Below, one piece after another: positions 30,385-43,200 of a stretch of DNA of 64,000 nt (position 1 is the stretch's first letter; every line of letters begins with the position of its first letter). The notes beneath the pieces are model-generated. The model was given only the letters and a program-made list of their open reading frames with translations. It had not been told where the DNA came from and ran no database searches. The stretch comes from Apus apus (Eukaryota; Chordata; Aves; Apodiformes; Apodidae): contig NC_067304.1 of assembly GCF_020740795.1 (NCBI RefSeq), positions 3,586,056 to 3,650,055 of the forward strand, given 5' to 3'. The position numbers and the translations under genes were made by a program.

Positions 30385-33300
30385 ACCCCTATTCACAGCA
30401 TCCCTGTGCATCACCCATCCTAGTGCCACCAGTATCAGAGCACTGAACCAGCACAAGTTGTGGCAGCCCAGTGCTGGGGTCCCTCAGGTGAGCTGCACCC
30501 CCAGACCCCCTCAGCAGGGGCCTGTTTGCTCCTGGTTGGGCTGCCCAGGGTCCAGGGCCAGTGTTCGGCCTCGAATGAGGCACAGCTTCCCACTGGGAAC
30601 CTGTGGGGTCTCTGGGGGTGTTCCAGGCACACATGAGGGGTCTGCAAAACAGCAGGGAGGCCACCAGGAGCATTAGGCTGGGCTGCAAATGTTACAGTCG
30701 TCATGTTTACACTCACCAGTTTTACAGTTGCCATCACCCTGTGCTGATAATCCCACCCATGCTGCCATGGCATGGAGCTGTCATTGGAGGGGGGACAGGG
30801 GCTCCTTGGCCATGAGATGGGAGCTCTGCCCATCACACATGTCACAGGTGTCCCCTGGGGGACCTCATGGCATTTCCAGGGCAGTGGCTTTGGTGGGGAA
30901 GCAGCTGATCCCACCTCAGAAGGCCCCAAGTGACCCAAGTCTGAGTCCCCGTGCCCAGCTAACAAGGACTTTGCCCATTATTTTTTCTGCTGTCCAGGGG
31001 GATGATGAAGCATTTCACAGCTCCAGCAGGGAGCTGGCAGTGGGGAGGAGGAAGGGGAGGGGGGGGACCCACCACCCACTGGTACAAAGTCCAGAGCAGC
31101 CAACGGGTCAAAATAAAGCTGCTGAAACCAACCTCCCACCGAAGCCAAACAGTGGATTAACTTCCTCGGCACAGATCTGAGACCTTAAAGGGTCCCTGGG
31201 GAATTGCAGCCCTGGTTCAGCAGCCCAAATGGGACCTTTTTGTTGGGAAGCAGAGTGGCAGCCTGCAGAGATGCTTGTCTGCCCCTTCTCCTTTTCCTCC
31301 TGCTTTTTTTTTAAATTTTTGCTTCAAAATCACCTGCCCAGGTGATTTTTGCAGAGACACAAACCACCAGTGAGCAGTGCAGGGTGGCCTCTCCCAGTCG
31401 TGCCATGGAGCCTGGTCACCTCCTCTGCCAAATGACCATCACTACAGGTTCCAACTGCCGCCTCAAACCTGGTCCCACAGACCTGCATAAATACCCGAGC
31501 CACCTGCACCCCTCAGGGCTCCCAACACAGCCCCAAAACAAGAGCTTAAGGTGCTCAGACCACACGGGGGGCAGAGATCTTGTCCAGCCCTTGCAAACGG
31601 GATATTTTGAGGGGGATGCTGTGCCTCCGAGCACCCCCAAAAATCACATCAGCGGGCAGGAAAATCTGACAGCAGGTGAGAAATAGACAGGAACACAAGG
31701 GAGACGCTCTGCCTTGCGTCAGAGCCTCATAAATTTCACCCTGACTCTTGCCCGAGCTCAATTGCTGCAGCCAGAGCCGGTCTAAGTGGCTTTTGGGAGA
31801 CTCGTCAGGTGTTCAGGGCTTGCGAAAAAAAAAAAAACTGGGACATCCTGGCTTGCCTCTGGCTAACTCCTTTGTGAGAGCCCCGCCAGAGTTTCTCCAC
31901 CTCCAAATTGGGGTGTAATGACACTTCCCCTCTTTCATGAAGCTTCAGCTCTTTTGTGATCTGGGGAGGGGAAAATAAATCACCGCGCGGATCATAAAAC
32001 CATCAAAACGGCAACCTGGGGTGAACTGAGCCGCGGATGGAGGGAAGGGCGAGGACGCTTGGAAAATGAGAGGTAGGGAGAAAAAAAACCAGATGTCATC
32101 TGGAGCTCTTTCCCCTGTAGGGTTAATGTCCCCCCCCCCCCCGCTCCTCCTCCAGCCTTTGCTCTTCCCCTCCCTGCCCGCCGCTGGGGTTCCCTGCCAT
32201 TGGCTGTCTCTGTAGATTTAGGCTAAAAAGCCTGTAATTAGGACCCCGGCTGACACAGATCCAGTTTCCTGGGCAGGCAGATTAAAAAAAAAAAAAAAGA
32301 AAGAAAGAAAAGAAAAGGAAAAAAAAAAAAAGAGAGAGGGGAACAACAACAAAAAAATCGTTTCCCTGCCTGAGCTTGGATGTTTTCCTTTCGCTTTGCA
32401 AAGTTTTCCCTGCTCAGCCTCCATTCCCTCCCCTCCTCCAGAGCAGGACGGGACCGCGGAGCCCTGAGCCACGGATCCCGGGTACCGGGGAGCAGGGAAA
32501 GGGCAGGTAGGTGAGGCTGGGAAGGGTTTCCCGGGATCGGTTCTCCGAGCTGGAGGTGGGGGAGAAGGTGCTTGGGAGGCAGGGGTGGGGGGCAGTGGGG
32601 AGTCCCCGTGTGGGGATTGTTGGAAGGGGAGAATGAAAGGGGAGGGTGGATGTTGGGGTGTTTTTTGCTGTTCTTCTCTAGGAGAAAGAAATGGGGGGGG
32701 AGCAGAACGGGGTGGCTTCCCCCCACGGGCTGTGTTTTCAGGGAAAATGTCCCTTGAGAGCCTTGGCTCCATCATGCTGGACTCTGGTGGTCGCCTCCAA
32801 GGCAGGCAGGTGCACAGGCTCCCTCAATGAGGGTCTCCAGGAAGGGGTGTTGGTTCCTCTATCTCTCCTCCACCCAGTATTCGGCGGGCACGGGGTGTTT
32901 TGAGGCTGGTGATGGAGTTTTCCAGTGGGGGTGGCCGGGCTCCGGGACACACCGATGTGCCGGGATGAGATCCTGTGGCTGTGGGGCAATGGTGGGACAG
33001 CAGGTCCCAGTTTGTAGCTGTAGGAACAGCCAAGTTACAGTGGGTTAATGGGTTACTGCTCCTGGCCAGCCGTGCCTGTGCTCTCAGGTTGGAGAAATAC
33101 ACCTTAAAAAAAGCCCTGGCACATCCCCTGGTGAGCAAACAAGCCACGGTGCTGGCCCACCAGGGACACGGAGGACACGGTGCCACACGGCAGAGCAGGA
33201 TGCTGAGCCCCCCCAGTCACCTGGGGGCTGCGCTGACCCTGTCCCTCCACACTGCTGGCTCACAGGCACAGCTGAACCCAGCCAGTGGCACCCAAGTGTT

Positions 33301-36300
33301 GCTCCACCTTGTGCCATCACAGGTCCAAAAGCCACCATGGGCTCCTTCACCAGCCAGGCTCCAGCTCGGGCTGCGTTGCAGGACTAGCTGCTCCAGCTTG
33401 CTTTGCCAGACCTCAGCTTATCTCGTCCCCAGAAGAGATGCATCTTTATTGCTCTGCCTCTTGATTTCCACGTACCTTCCTCGCAGCTGTGTTGAGAGGA
33501 GCTCATGCAAAACCAGGTTGCCCCGTGGGTGGTGGTGGATACAGAGCTCTGAACGTGCTTCTGGGTGCTTGAAAGGGGATCTGATCTTTTTTGGTGATGG
33601 AGTTGTTTGGGTTTCCTCGGGGTTGTGGAGCTGGGGAACATTTGGTCCTTCTGAAAAAGAGGTTCAAGGGGTATGAAAGTGGGTCTTCTCAGATGGAGAA
33701 GTGACTTTAGAAAACCCCAGGCTGTGGCAGAGCTGCCAGTTCAGCCCCTGGCTGTGCTGGGACCAGGGAGGCTGCACTGAATGAGAACGGGGCTGGGGTG
33801 GCTGCACTGCAAGTTAATGTGTGACCTTGGCAGGAGGGAGCTGGAAGCCCACACCACATACACTGCCATGGCCAGCTGGAGATGGGGGCTGCTCCTGAGG
33901 AGCCAAATCAGATGAATATTCCCATGAATTTTAGCCTCTTGTAACCAGGAAGCCGTGACTGCTTTGCGAGGGTGGGAAAAGTGCTTGGAGCAGGAAGAGG
34001 AATCCTGGTGGGGCCACCAAGGCAGCACCAGGACTAGAGCCTGGATGGTCTTTTACAGCCTGGCAAACACCAAAAGGCTGTGGGTGGGAAGGAGAGCACG
34101 GGGGGACATTGCCCATTCCTTGGAGAAGAGAAGGGGCAGCTGGGCAGTCACAGTCTAGAGGAGCTGCCAGAAACTTTTATAGCAAAGGCAAATGACAGCA
34201 GGTGGCACTCACCTGCCTGGTCCCTCACACATCCCCTCTCAGGGGACACGTCCCCAGCGCTCACGGCTGTGCTGACAGGGAGGAAAGGCTCCCCAAAGCA
34301 CCCTCCTGCTGCCTGGTTCAGGCTCCCTTGTCCCCATTTTTGAGGGCAGGGACAATCTTGGAGCATCCCTGTATCCCTTTGCAGGCCAGCAGGGAAGGGC
34401 AACAGCAGGACTGCCCGAGGGCAGTGAGGGAGGGCAGGAAGGAAGAGGGGACAGGGATGGGGACCAGAGGAGATGGACCTGTTGGGGCTGCCTGGCTCCT
34501 TAGCATGGGAGGCGTGTCCCGCTGTCACTGTCTGGGGCTAATTACAGGGACTTGTCTCCAGTCCAGACGGCTGCCAGCCAGGGTAATCACATCAAACCAG
34601 GCTGGGCTGGGCTCTCCAGCACAGCCCCGTGGGTTCCCAGCACCCAGGAGCCCTGCCCTCCTCCAGCATCACCCCACTGGGCATCCCTGATGGCCTGGGG
34701 ATGAGGTGCCCAGCTCACCCACCCTGCCACAGAGCTGGGGCCACCTCAGCCCTCTGAGAGGTGCAATTACAGCAAAGCCCCACCAGATCAGACAAATGCA
34801 GCTTGGAGGCTTAATATGCCCAACACAGAACTGCCATCCGCCTCCCGTGGGGAGGGAAGAGCAGAGACACTTGTTACCCAGATGAGGCAGCAGCAGAGCT
34901 GGGACTGGTCATTGAGCCCACGGAGGTCCCCAGTCAGCATCCCCAGGGACACACAGGATCCTCCTGCAGGGCTGTAGAGCCAGAGCTGGTTGCTGACCCA
35001 ACACCAGTGGCAGTACAAGGTCCATCAGAAAGGCCAGGACTCTCTTTGGGCAGCAGATACACAGAACTGGGGCAGATGATTTCATCCCTATGCTGGTCCC
35101 AAAGCTGAGCACAGCTTTAAAAGCCCAATACCACCAGCCTTGGAGCCTTCCTGGACTAACCCCAGGGCTGGCAGAACCTCAAGCCCACGAAGCAACAAGC
35201 AGCCCTTTTGTTTTATCCTGCTGATTAGCCAAGTTGCAGCGTTAATCATTGACCCAGGTGCAGGGAAGGGAAACCTGAGCTTTCCTGGGCTGATCCCACC
35301 CACTCCCAGCTCCAGATCTGGTCACATTTGGGTGGAACATCCCAGCGCCCCAAGATGCTGCACAGGAAGGGGCAGCACTAGGAGCAGAGACAGAGGCTGA
35401 GCAGGGAATGTGGAAGCTGTTTAGTGGGAGCAGTTGAGATGTGGCTGCTGACCAGGACAACATGGGCAAGGGGGAATAAACAGAAATACCATCCCAGTGT
35501 GGAGGAGTGAACATGTCCTTGTGGTGGCAGCGATGCAGGAGGACCTAGATGTGTGGGGCTGGAGGTTACCACCCCTCAACCCTCTGTGACAAGATGCTTG
35601 TGGTATAAAACACTTTCCAGAGCAGTTGATCGCTCCAGGGTGGACGTTGGGGTGCATCCAGGGGTGTCCTGGGGCCATTTGGTTGTAGCACTGGGTCTTG
35701 CCCCCAGAGCAGCATCTCAACTCCATCTCCCCCCACATCCCACCCTCACTCCCCACGCCAAGGCAGGGAACATGGGCTGAGGGAGTCGGACTCTGGGCCA
35801 GCATCCAGGGAGCCCCAGGAGCCACCGCATCCCATCTCGCCTTTGTTTTGGGAAGCCAAGCCAGGAAGGAAGTGAGCGGTGAAAAGCACCGCGTGGGGAG
35901 GAGGGGACAGGCCGGGGTTTCCACCACGTAACCATGAGCCAGGCAAGGTGGTGGGCTGGGCGAGCCGGCTGCCCGGGCAGGAACAGCCGCTCAGGGCAGA
36001 ACAATAGCAGCCCGAGGGGAATAAATTATTTTCCACTGAATCGGGACGGACCGAGGTCTCCTCCCACTGCTCAGCGGTGGGACAGGCCACTAGACCAGGG
36101 ATTAACCAGCAAAGAGGAAAGTCTCCTGCTGTGGGTGAGCAAACAGCTGGTGCCATTCCCAAAACCTGTTCCAGCCTGAGCACGGATACTCAGGGTCTTC
36201 CCTGCCCAGCTTCAACCATCAGCATCCTGGCAGCTCCTCCTGCTCGGCAGACAAAGCCGAGCACCCTTGTCCTTGGTGTGGGTTTGCTTATAACTCCTGC

Positions 36301-36490
36301 AGAGAAAGGAGCAGCCCCGAAAAGCCCCCGGACTTCTGCAGTGGTTCAGCTAAGGTCTCGAGATGGTGGTGCTGAGCATCGCCCCGGCTGGACCTGCCCA
36401 GGGATGAGGGGCTGCTCATCCTGCTGCCACCTAGAGACAGATGGACCCCTGCTCCCTGCCTTGCTCACCAGCTCTGACCCTCTCTCCCCA
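30385..36490. other. Upstream region of PRICKLE4
   Basis: 6 kb without a supported coding exon. A C-run at about 32,131-32,142, an inverted CCAAT motif (CCATTGGCTG) near 32,197 and a GC-rich patch ending with a donor-like AGGGCAG then gtaggtgagg at about 32,506 could mark a noncoding PRICKLE4 first exon. Elsewhere I see only unsupported open frames. Confidence 0.4.
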
Positions 36491-36494
36491 GCTC

Positions 36495-39107
36495 ATGTCC
36501 CTGCCGAGCCCTGCATGGCCCCAGCGAGACGAGCCTCCCCCCTGCGGCCCCACCACCGGCCTCCCCCCGGCTTCATCCGACAGCGACTCCGGCTGTGCCC
36601 TGGAAGAGTACCTGGAGCCCCCCGCGGACCCCGCACCCCCCGAGGTGGGCAGCACCCCCGGCTCCCCCAGACCTCCCTTTGCTGTGGGTGTCATCCATGG
36701 GTGGTACCCGCATCCGAGCACCCCTGGGATGAAACACGTGTTTTAGCAACCTGAAGTGATGCAGCTTAATCCCCTCTAAAAATAAAACCAAACCATCTCC
36801 TTGTGTTTCTGCCTCCCGTGGGGCACCCCCAGGTCCCGGCGTGTTCCGGAGCCCACCCACCGCAGCCCGTCTCTGCCGCCGAGAGGCTCCAGCTCCGCGC
36901 CAGAGCCCTCTTGCAGCAGCTGCCTCCTCAGGACTGCGATGTAAGACACGGATTTGTCGGGTGCTGCCCACCCTGGGCTTCACAACACCCCCCCCACCCC
37001 CGAGCATCCCCTCACCTCCATCCCCCGTGCAGGAGCGGTACTGCCCGGACCTGGCGGAGGAGGAGAGGAGGCAGCTACGAGCGTTCAGCGCCCGCCGGAG
37101 ACGGGAGGCGCTGGGGCAGGGGCTGGCATGTCCAGTGCCAGGTCCTTGCCATGGCTGCCCCTGCAAGAAGGTGAGTCCCAGCCCCTCAGCGGGGACCCGT
37201 CCCCAAAATCCAGCCTGGTGTCCAAACCCCGTGTCCCTCTGCTTTGCAGTGCGGCAGGAGGCTGAATAAAGGGGACCCAGGGATTTCAGCATCCCGGCTG
37301 GGAGACCAGTTCTGGCACCCGTCCTGCTTCTCCTGCCACTTCTGCCACCAGCCCCTGGTGGATCTCATCTACTTCCAGCAGGATGGGAGGATCTACTGCG
37401 GCCGGCACCACGCTGAGCTCTTCCGACCCCGCTGTGCCTCTTGTGACCAGGTGGGCGCCAGACAGGGGAGAGGATTTACCTCCCTTTTGCTGTTGTTAAA
37501 AGCTCCCGCTGGGAGCTGCAAATACAGCAAGATGGGCAGGAGGAAAGGTTCCTTCCTAAGCCTCGTGGAGAGCCCCACGACTGAGCAGATACAGGGGCTG
37601 CTCCTTGCTCCTCGGGCACAGCAAAGCATCCTCCAGGCTACCGGTTTTCTAGCTGGGTGCTTAAAAAAATGGGCTGTTCCGGGTGCTTAGTGGGTGGATT
37701 GCTTTCCCCCCCCCCCCATCCAGCTGATCTTCATGGAGGAATGCATCGAGGCGGAGGGTCGGCGCTGGCACCTGGAGCATTTCTGCTGCCTGGAGTGCGA
37801 CGAGCCCCTGCGCGGGCAGCGCTACGTGATGAAGAGCGGCCGGCCCTGCTGCTGCGGCTGCTTCGACAGCCTCTTCGCCGAGCCCTGCCAGGCCTGCGGG
37901 GACCCCATCGGTACAGCCCTACACCCCCCAAACCCCAGGGGCTTCCCTGCCCGGGCGGGCTGCGGAGCCAGCGCCCCGCGGCTCGGTGCGGAGGATGGGG
38001 ATTGGCACCCGGCAGCGGGAAGAGCTTCACCCACGGTTGCTCCTCAGGTGCTGACAGCGAGGAGGCCACCCACCAAGGGCTCCACTGGCACGCCCGAGCC
38101 GCCTGCTTCTGCTGCAGCCTCTGCCGAAAGCCGCTGCGGGGGCAGCCCCTCACCTCCCGCCGCGGCCGGCTCTTCTGCTCCGAGACCTGCAGCCTGGGGC
38201 GGGACTCCTCCTCCACCGCTTCCGACTCCTCCGACTCGGCTTTCGCCTCCGCTCCGTCCCCCGACTCGACGCCCCTTTCCCGGGCCGGTCCCGCCGGCAG
38301 GAGCACGGCGGGGGCCGGGGGCTGCAGGCAGCGGGTGGAAGGGGCAGGTGGGAATCCTTGCTTGCCAGGCGGAGGGAGGGGAGTGAGGGCAAAACCAGGC
38401 TCTGCTCAGCCCCCGGGTACTTTTTGGGGTATGTTGCAGGGGTTCAGCTCAACGCAGGGCTGGAGAAATGGTGACAAGACCCTGGCCCAGCTCCTGCAGC
38501 TGGGGGGTGGTTGGCACAACCCTCCCTTGTATCCCGAGGCAGCCATCGCTGCATGAGGGGCTGTGGCAGGGCAGGGTCAGCCTCCTCTTCCTCACCCATC
38601 CTTGCTTTCCTTCTTCCAGAGGCATTTCTGGATCAGGCTCCTGTGCATCCTGCATTCAGGAACCTGGAGGACCATGGAGCAGCTGCCAAGGAGCGGAGCA
38701 GGAATGCTGTGCACACAGGGATGCTGGGGCCACCAGCTGGTCACCCCTCTGCCCCCCAGCCCAGCACGGAGGGTCCCAACGAGCCAGGAGCCTCGGGCCA
38801 CCCAGTTTCAGGGAGCCCTGACCCCCGAACACTCACAGGCATTGGGAACCCACACTTCCGAGCAGGCACATCCCCTGCCCAACACAGCCCGGGGGCAGAG
38901 GACATCGACCCCCAGGACATCACGGAGGAGGATGACTCCTGGTGTCCCACCTGCTCTTCATCTTCGGACTCGGAGGAAGAGGGTTTCTTCTTTGGGAAGC
39001 CCATCCCCAAGCCCGGGATGAATTCCCTGGACAGGGAGCCCCTGGGGAGGGCCAGGGGCAGGACAGCGAAGCTGCGGGGCAGCAGCAAGCACTGCAGTGT
39101 GTCCTAG
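36495..39107 (+). CDS. PRICKLE4: PRICKLE4, PET/LIM domain protein
   Basis: 523 aa in seven coding exons: 36495-36644, 36833-36940, 37033-37170, 37250-37450, 37724-37910, 38048-38347, 38620-39107. Residues about 60-125 hold the short PET remnant ([20 protein letters not shown], then [15 protein letters not shown]), as in human PRICKLE4 ([20 protein letters not shown]). Three LIM domains follow: LIM1 about 129-192 ([30 protein letters not shown]), LIM2 about 193-255 (CASCDQ, FCCLEC, CCCGCF), LIM3 about 256-310 ([17 protein letters not shown]). The acidic tail [20 protein letters not shown] parallels human SSSSDSEPEGFFLGERLPQS. The last residues CSVS form a CaaX prenylation motif. Prickle proteins act in planar cell polarity; PRICKLE4's own role is poorly defined. 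The start is the first ATG of the exon; an upstream noncoding exon is likely. Confidence 0.93.
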
Positions 39108-39118
39108 CAGAGGGGACT

Positions 39119-39142
39119 TGGGGGGGGGGGGGGGGGGGGGGG
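39119..39142. repeat. Poly-G tract after PRICKLE4 stop
   Basis: A run of over twenty guanines starts 12 bp after the PRICKLE4 stop codon, inside the 3' UTR. Its exact length is likely to vary and to be prone to sequencing error. Confidence 0.85.
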
Positions 39143-39672
39143 GTGTCCTCAACTGGCACTGCCATCCTGCCAACCCTGGCACGGTCCCAACATGTTCCAA
39201 GTGCATTCTGGATGCAGCCCAAGGCTGGTGGGGAGAAGCTGCTGGGATCCTTCCCCCTGGCAGCTGCTGGCAAAGCACAGCCTGCAATTCCTGCCGGCCT
39301 CTCCTGCAATTAGGAACAGGTAAAGCAGGTAGGGAGCAGAGAGCCAGCAGCCCACACCAGGGCACGGGCTCCAACTCCCATCTCTGACAAGGCAGCAGCT
39401 CTGGAGAGCAGCTGGGCACTGGGGAGGTCACGGGGGCTTGAGACAAGGGCAGCTGCTGCATCGCCCGCTGCAAAGCTGCTGCTGGGGATCCATGGGGACA
39501 GGAGGGGTGCTGGCCACCAGGGTTGAGTCTTTTCCTACAACACCTCCTTGAAGGATATGCACTGTTGCCAGATGCTCTCCATCCCCAGCAGCATTGTGTC
39601 CCCTTGCCACTGTGGGGAGGGTGTGGGAGGGGACATGGGGGGCAGCTTTGCTGCTGCCGCAGACGATGCTCC

Positions 39673-39678
39673 AATAAA
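39673..39678 (+). terminator. PRICKLE4 poly(A) signal
   Basis: AATAAA 566 bp past the stop codon, the first in the 3' UTR. About 570 bp separate it from the end of the convergent periphilin-like gene. Confidence 0.72.
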
Positions 39679-40249
39679 GCTCAGCTGAGACCTGAACAGA
39701 GAAGAGCCACCATGTCTGCCCCATTGCTCCCCACCCCAGGGTCACTGGGACACTGAGGGGCTGTGATCCCTGAGAGCTATAGCCAGGAGTCCCCCATGGT
39801 GGGCCCAGGATAGGGGTCCACTGTGGGACCCTCCCATCCCTCTGCACTCTGGCCCCAGAGTGAAGGCAGAGCAGGGGCTGCAAAAAACTGGTTTATTTTT
39901 AGATTACCAACAAAGAACAACCCCTGGGGTTTTGGGGTCCAGCCCTGTGAACCAGGAGAGGAGCAAGGAGCCAGGGCAGAGGAGAGCTCCCTGCAGCCAC
40001 TCTCCCTCCCACCACACTCCAGTAAAACCAGCTCCCCTGTGGCTGCACATACAGGTCTGGGCAGGGCTCAAACTGAACACCAGTAAACAACACTCCCTCC
40101 ATCTCCAAGACAGATGGTGGGACCGTGCCAACACATCCATAGCACCTTGACTGGAGGGCTCAGCACCCCAATGCACTGGCATAGCCCCCCATTTCCTCCC
40201 AACCTCAGCTGGTGAGAGGGGGTATTGAGCCACTCATGCCACCCCCCTG

Positions 40250-43200
40250 TCAGGGGCTGAGGGTGGCCGAGTCGTAGCTGTTGATGAAGTCCTCCAGCTC
40301 CTGGAGGTGATGGATCCGGCCCTGGCGGAGGTTGGCCCTCAGTGCCAGCCCCAGTGCTGCCTCCATGGAGGGCTCCTTTGCCAGCAGCATCGTGGCCACC
40401 ACCGCAATGGTCAGGCTGAACTGCTGGTACGACTGCAGGGGAGCAGCACAGGCTTGGCACAGAGCACCCCAAAACCTCCCTGCCAGCAGTGGTGCAGGGA
40501 TATTTTTTCTCCTTTGCCCCTGAAGCCCACCCCTGCCAGCATCTGAGCCCCTGCAGAGCCCTTCCCACCAACAAGCAGCTTTCCCTGCAAGCACTGGCAC
40601 CAGGAGGGGTTTTCTTCCCAGGGACTCCAAAATGCCAAATCCACGTCCATCACCCAGCATCGCTTCTCCTCCCACCATTCAAAGGGTCCTCAGGAGACCC
40701 ACCAGACCCCTGCGTGCCTCAGTCAGGGCCTGCTGGGACTCACCAACTCAATCTCCTCCTTCCTGGCGAGGACGGCGGCGGAGCGGAGGTCTGTGCCAGC
40801 CGGGACAGGAGTCGGGAGCGCGGAGCAGAGCCAGGGCCGGCCACCTGCAGCCTGGGCAGAGGAGAGGGTAAGGAAGGGTCAGATGCCTCTTAGGGGAGAA
40901 GGACTTGGCAAGGATGGAGCCAAACTGGGGCTGCCAGTCCCGACTGCCAGCCAGGGACTGGTCACCCTGCGAGGGGACCCGCTGGGACTGCAGGACCCCT
41001 CCCCTGGGCACAGGAGCTGCCCCCGGCTCCATCCCCAGCCCTGGCAGCATCACTGCCAAGAGCCCCGTTAGCAGATTAGGCAGTAATTAAGCCACTCTGC
41101 AGTGCTCTCATTTGCTTCGTTACAGCTCGGATCCCACGGCCCTTCACACTCCAGCACTCTCTCCAGCCTCTAGTTATTTTTCTGGATGATCTCCCAATTG
41201 CCTCCCATTTATCGGCACCTCCAGCACCAGGGCTGACACGGGCTCTTCCTCCAGACAAAGCAGAGCTTTAACCCCAGCCTTAAACCTGCAAACAGGGAGG
41301 CCCAAGGGATCCCTCTCCCTGCTCCTGGGCTGCAGCAGCACCCACCCCATGTGGGGACCCTTTGGAGTGAGGCACCCTGACCCCGTACCAGCTCTGTGTC
41401 ACCAGACCCAGGAGGGTGCTGGGTCCCTGGTGAGGTGTCTGGCTTGGTGCAGACGTTGGAGCTGGCCTGGCTGGGCTCCACATCAGGCTCTGCGGTGGCT
41501 CCCAGTGAGTTCTGGGTTGGCTGAAGGTTGCTGAGAAGCTGTGGGAGAGATAGTGGCTGGGGCAGGAAGGCAGGAGCTGGGGGAGGTCAGCGCTGCCAGC
41601 AGCAGCCTTGGTGGGCTCACAGCTCAGGGACACACACCACAGAGCTGCCCACCACGCGCTGAGACCCACCCCATGTTTGCTGGCTTCTGCCTCAGCATCT
41701 CCAGCTCCGCTCAACTGACACTGCTGTCCCTGGGAAGGTGGGCAGAGCTCCACACCCACCTCCCTGCGGGAGATGGACACCACATGGACCCTCTCGGCAG
41801 GCTCTGGAGTGGCTGCTGGAATTTGGGATCGGGACCTGCCACCTGCACCAGCCCTAGGGACACTTGGGCTACGTGGCTCTACCTGCACAAAGCATCTGGA
41901 TGGCAGAGTCCACAGCAAGGGCTGGCAAAGCCACCCAGGCAAGGGGGAAAAAAAAAAGAGGTTTCCAAAGGGGGCTGAAAGCTCCAACTTCCCCCCGGAC
42001 CCTGATTTTAGGTGGGAAGAGAAGATGTGTTAGCTCAGACCTCGTGGTGTTCCCCTGGTCCAGCAGAGCTCTCCTCCGGTGGCACTGGCTCTATTTCCAA
42101 AGCAGAAGGGTCCTTGCTGTCCACAGGTGTCTGCTCAGCTCCTGGCTCGACCTGGGGACACGCAATGGCATGAGAGTTGAGCTGAGGGACAGGATGGACC
42201 GGGTGCCAAAACCCAGAGAAAACCAGGAGGGTTTGCAGCCCCAAAGAAGAATAAGGAAAACATCCGTGCCTGGCAAAGAGACAGCGAGGTGGAGAGTGAA
42301 AGGGCTGGAGGAGAGAGAGAAGGAAGGTGTCACGCTGGCCCAAGAGACCCCCGAGCTGGGCACCTCCAGGGGTGCATGATCCCTGGTTGCCCCCAGAGCA
42401 GGGTGCTCTCCTACCGGTGTTGCTCCTGCTGCCTGCTCTGGCTCCACAGCCTCCCTTGCAGCCTGGGAATCAGCAGCTGGGCTCTTCTGAGGGGTGTCAG
42501 CTGGTCTGGGAGCCTTTGGGAACTCCCCCTGCCCCACCGGTGGGCCCTGGGGGAAACCAGGTTGGTTAGTGACAGGACGGCACCGGGCAGGGCTCAGACG
42601 GTGCAAACTCGTCTCACTGGTGGTTGCTGGAACGAGGTGGGGGAGAAAGCCCACAACCTGAGCTGTCTCCTCCCTCCTCTGTGCACCATCTTTGAGAAGA
42701 AGTGGCTGGGAAGGATCAGGGTTCTGTGGTTCTTCTTTGATCACTGGCTGGCTCCTCCGAGAGCGGGGAGGAGAGCGGGGAGGAGCGGACCTGGGGGGCG
42801 GCCTCGTCCCTGTGGGGCAAGAAACACCAAGGGAGAGACTCCTTCTCCCTCTGCCCAAGGAGGTGCCGCCGGGCCCCTGGCAGCCCCAGGCAGCTGGAAC
42901 AGGGTCAGGCACCAACCTCTGGAGGGCCGGGGGGAACACGGAAGGCGTTGGACGACGATGACATCTCGGTGGTCACGGCGAAGGCGTCGGTAGCGTCTCC
43001 CAGGCAGGCCACGATAGCCCAAGGGTGGGCAGTCATCCTGGAAGCCTCCTGGCTCCCTGCAGGGACAAAGGCAGCCCCCGGGGGGCGAGGGGGTGTGTGG
43101 ATGTAGGCTGGAAGGGGTCCCTGGTGCAAACCCACCCCACCTTGAGTAGAGCCAGCTCCAAAGTTGCTCCATCCCTTGGCTGTGCAGAGCCTGGCTCACC

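Noticed and set aside
32218-32775. Minus-strand open frames of 162 and 185 codons
   Set aside because: They contain translated A-rich homopolymer (poly-F/S) and sit in the putative PRICKLE4 upstream region; no evidence of a gene.
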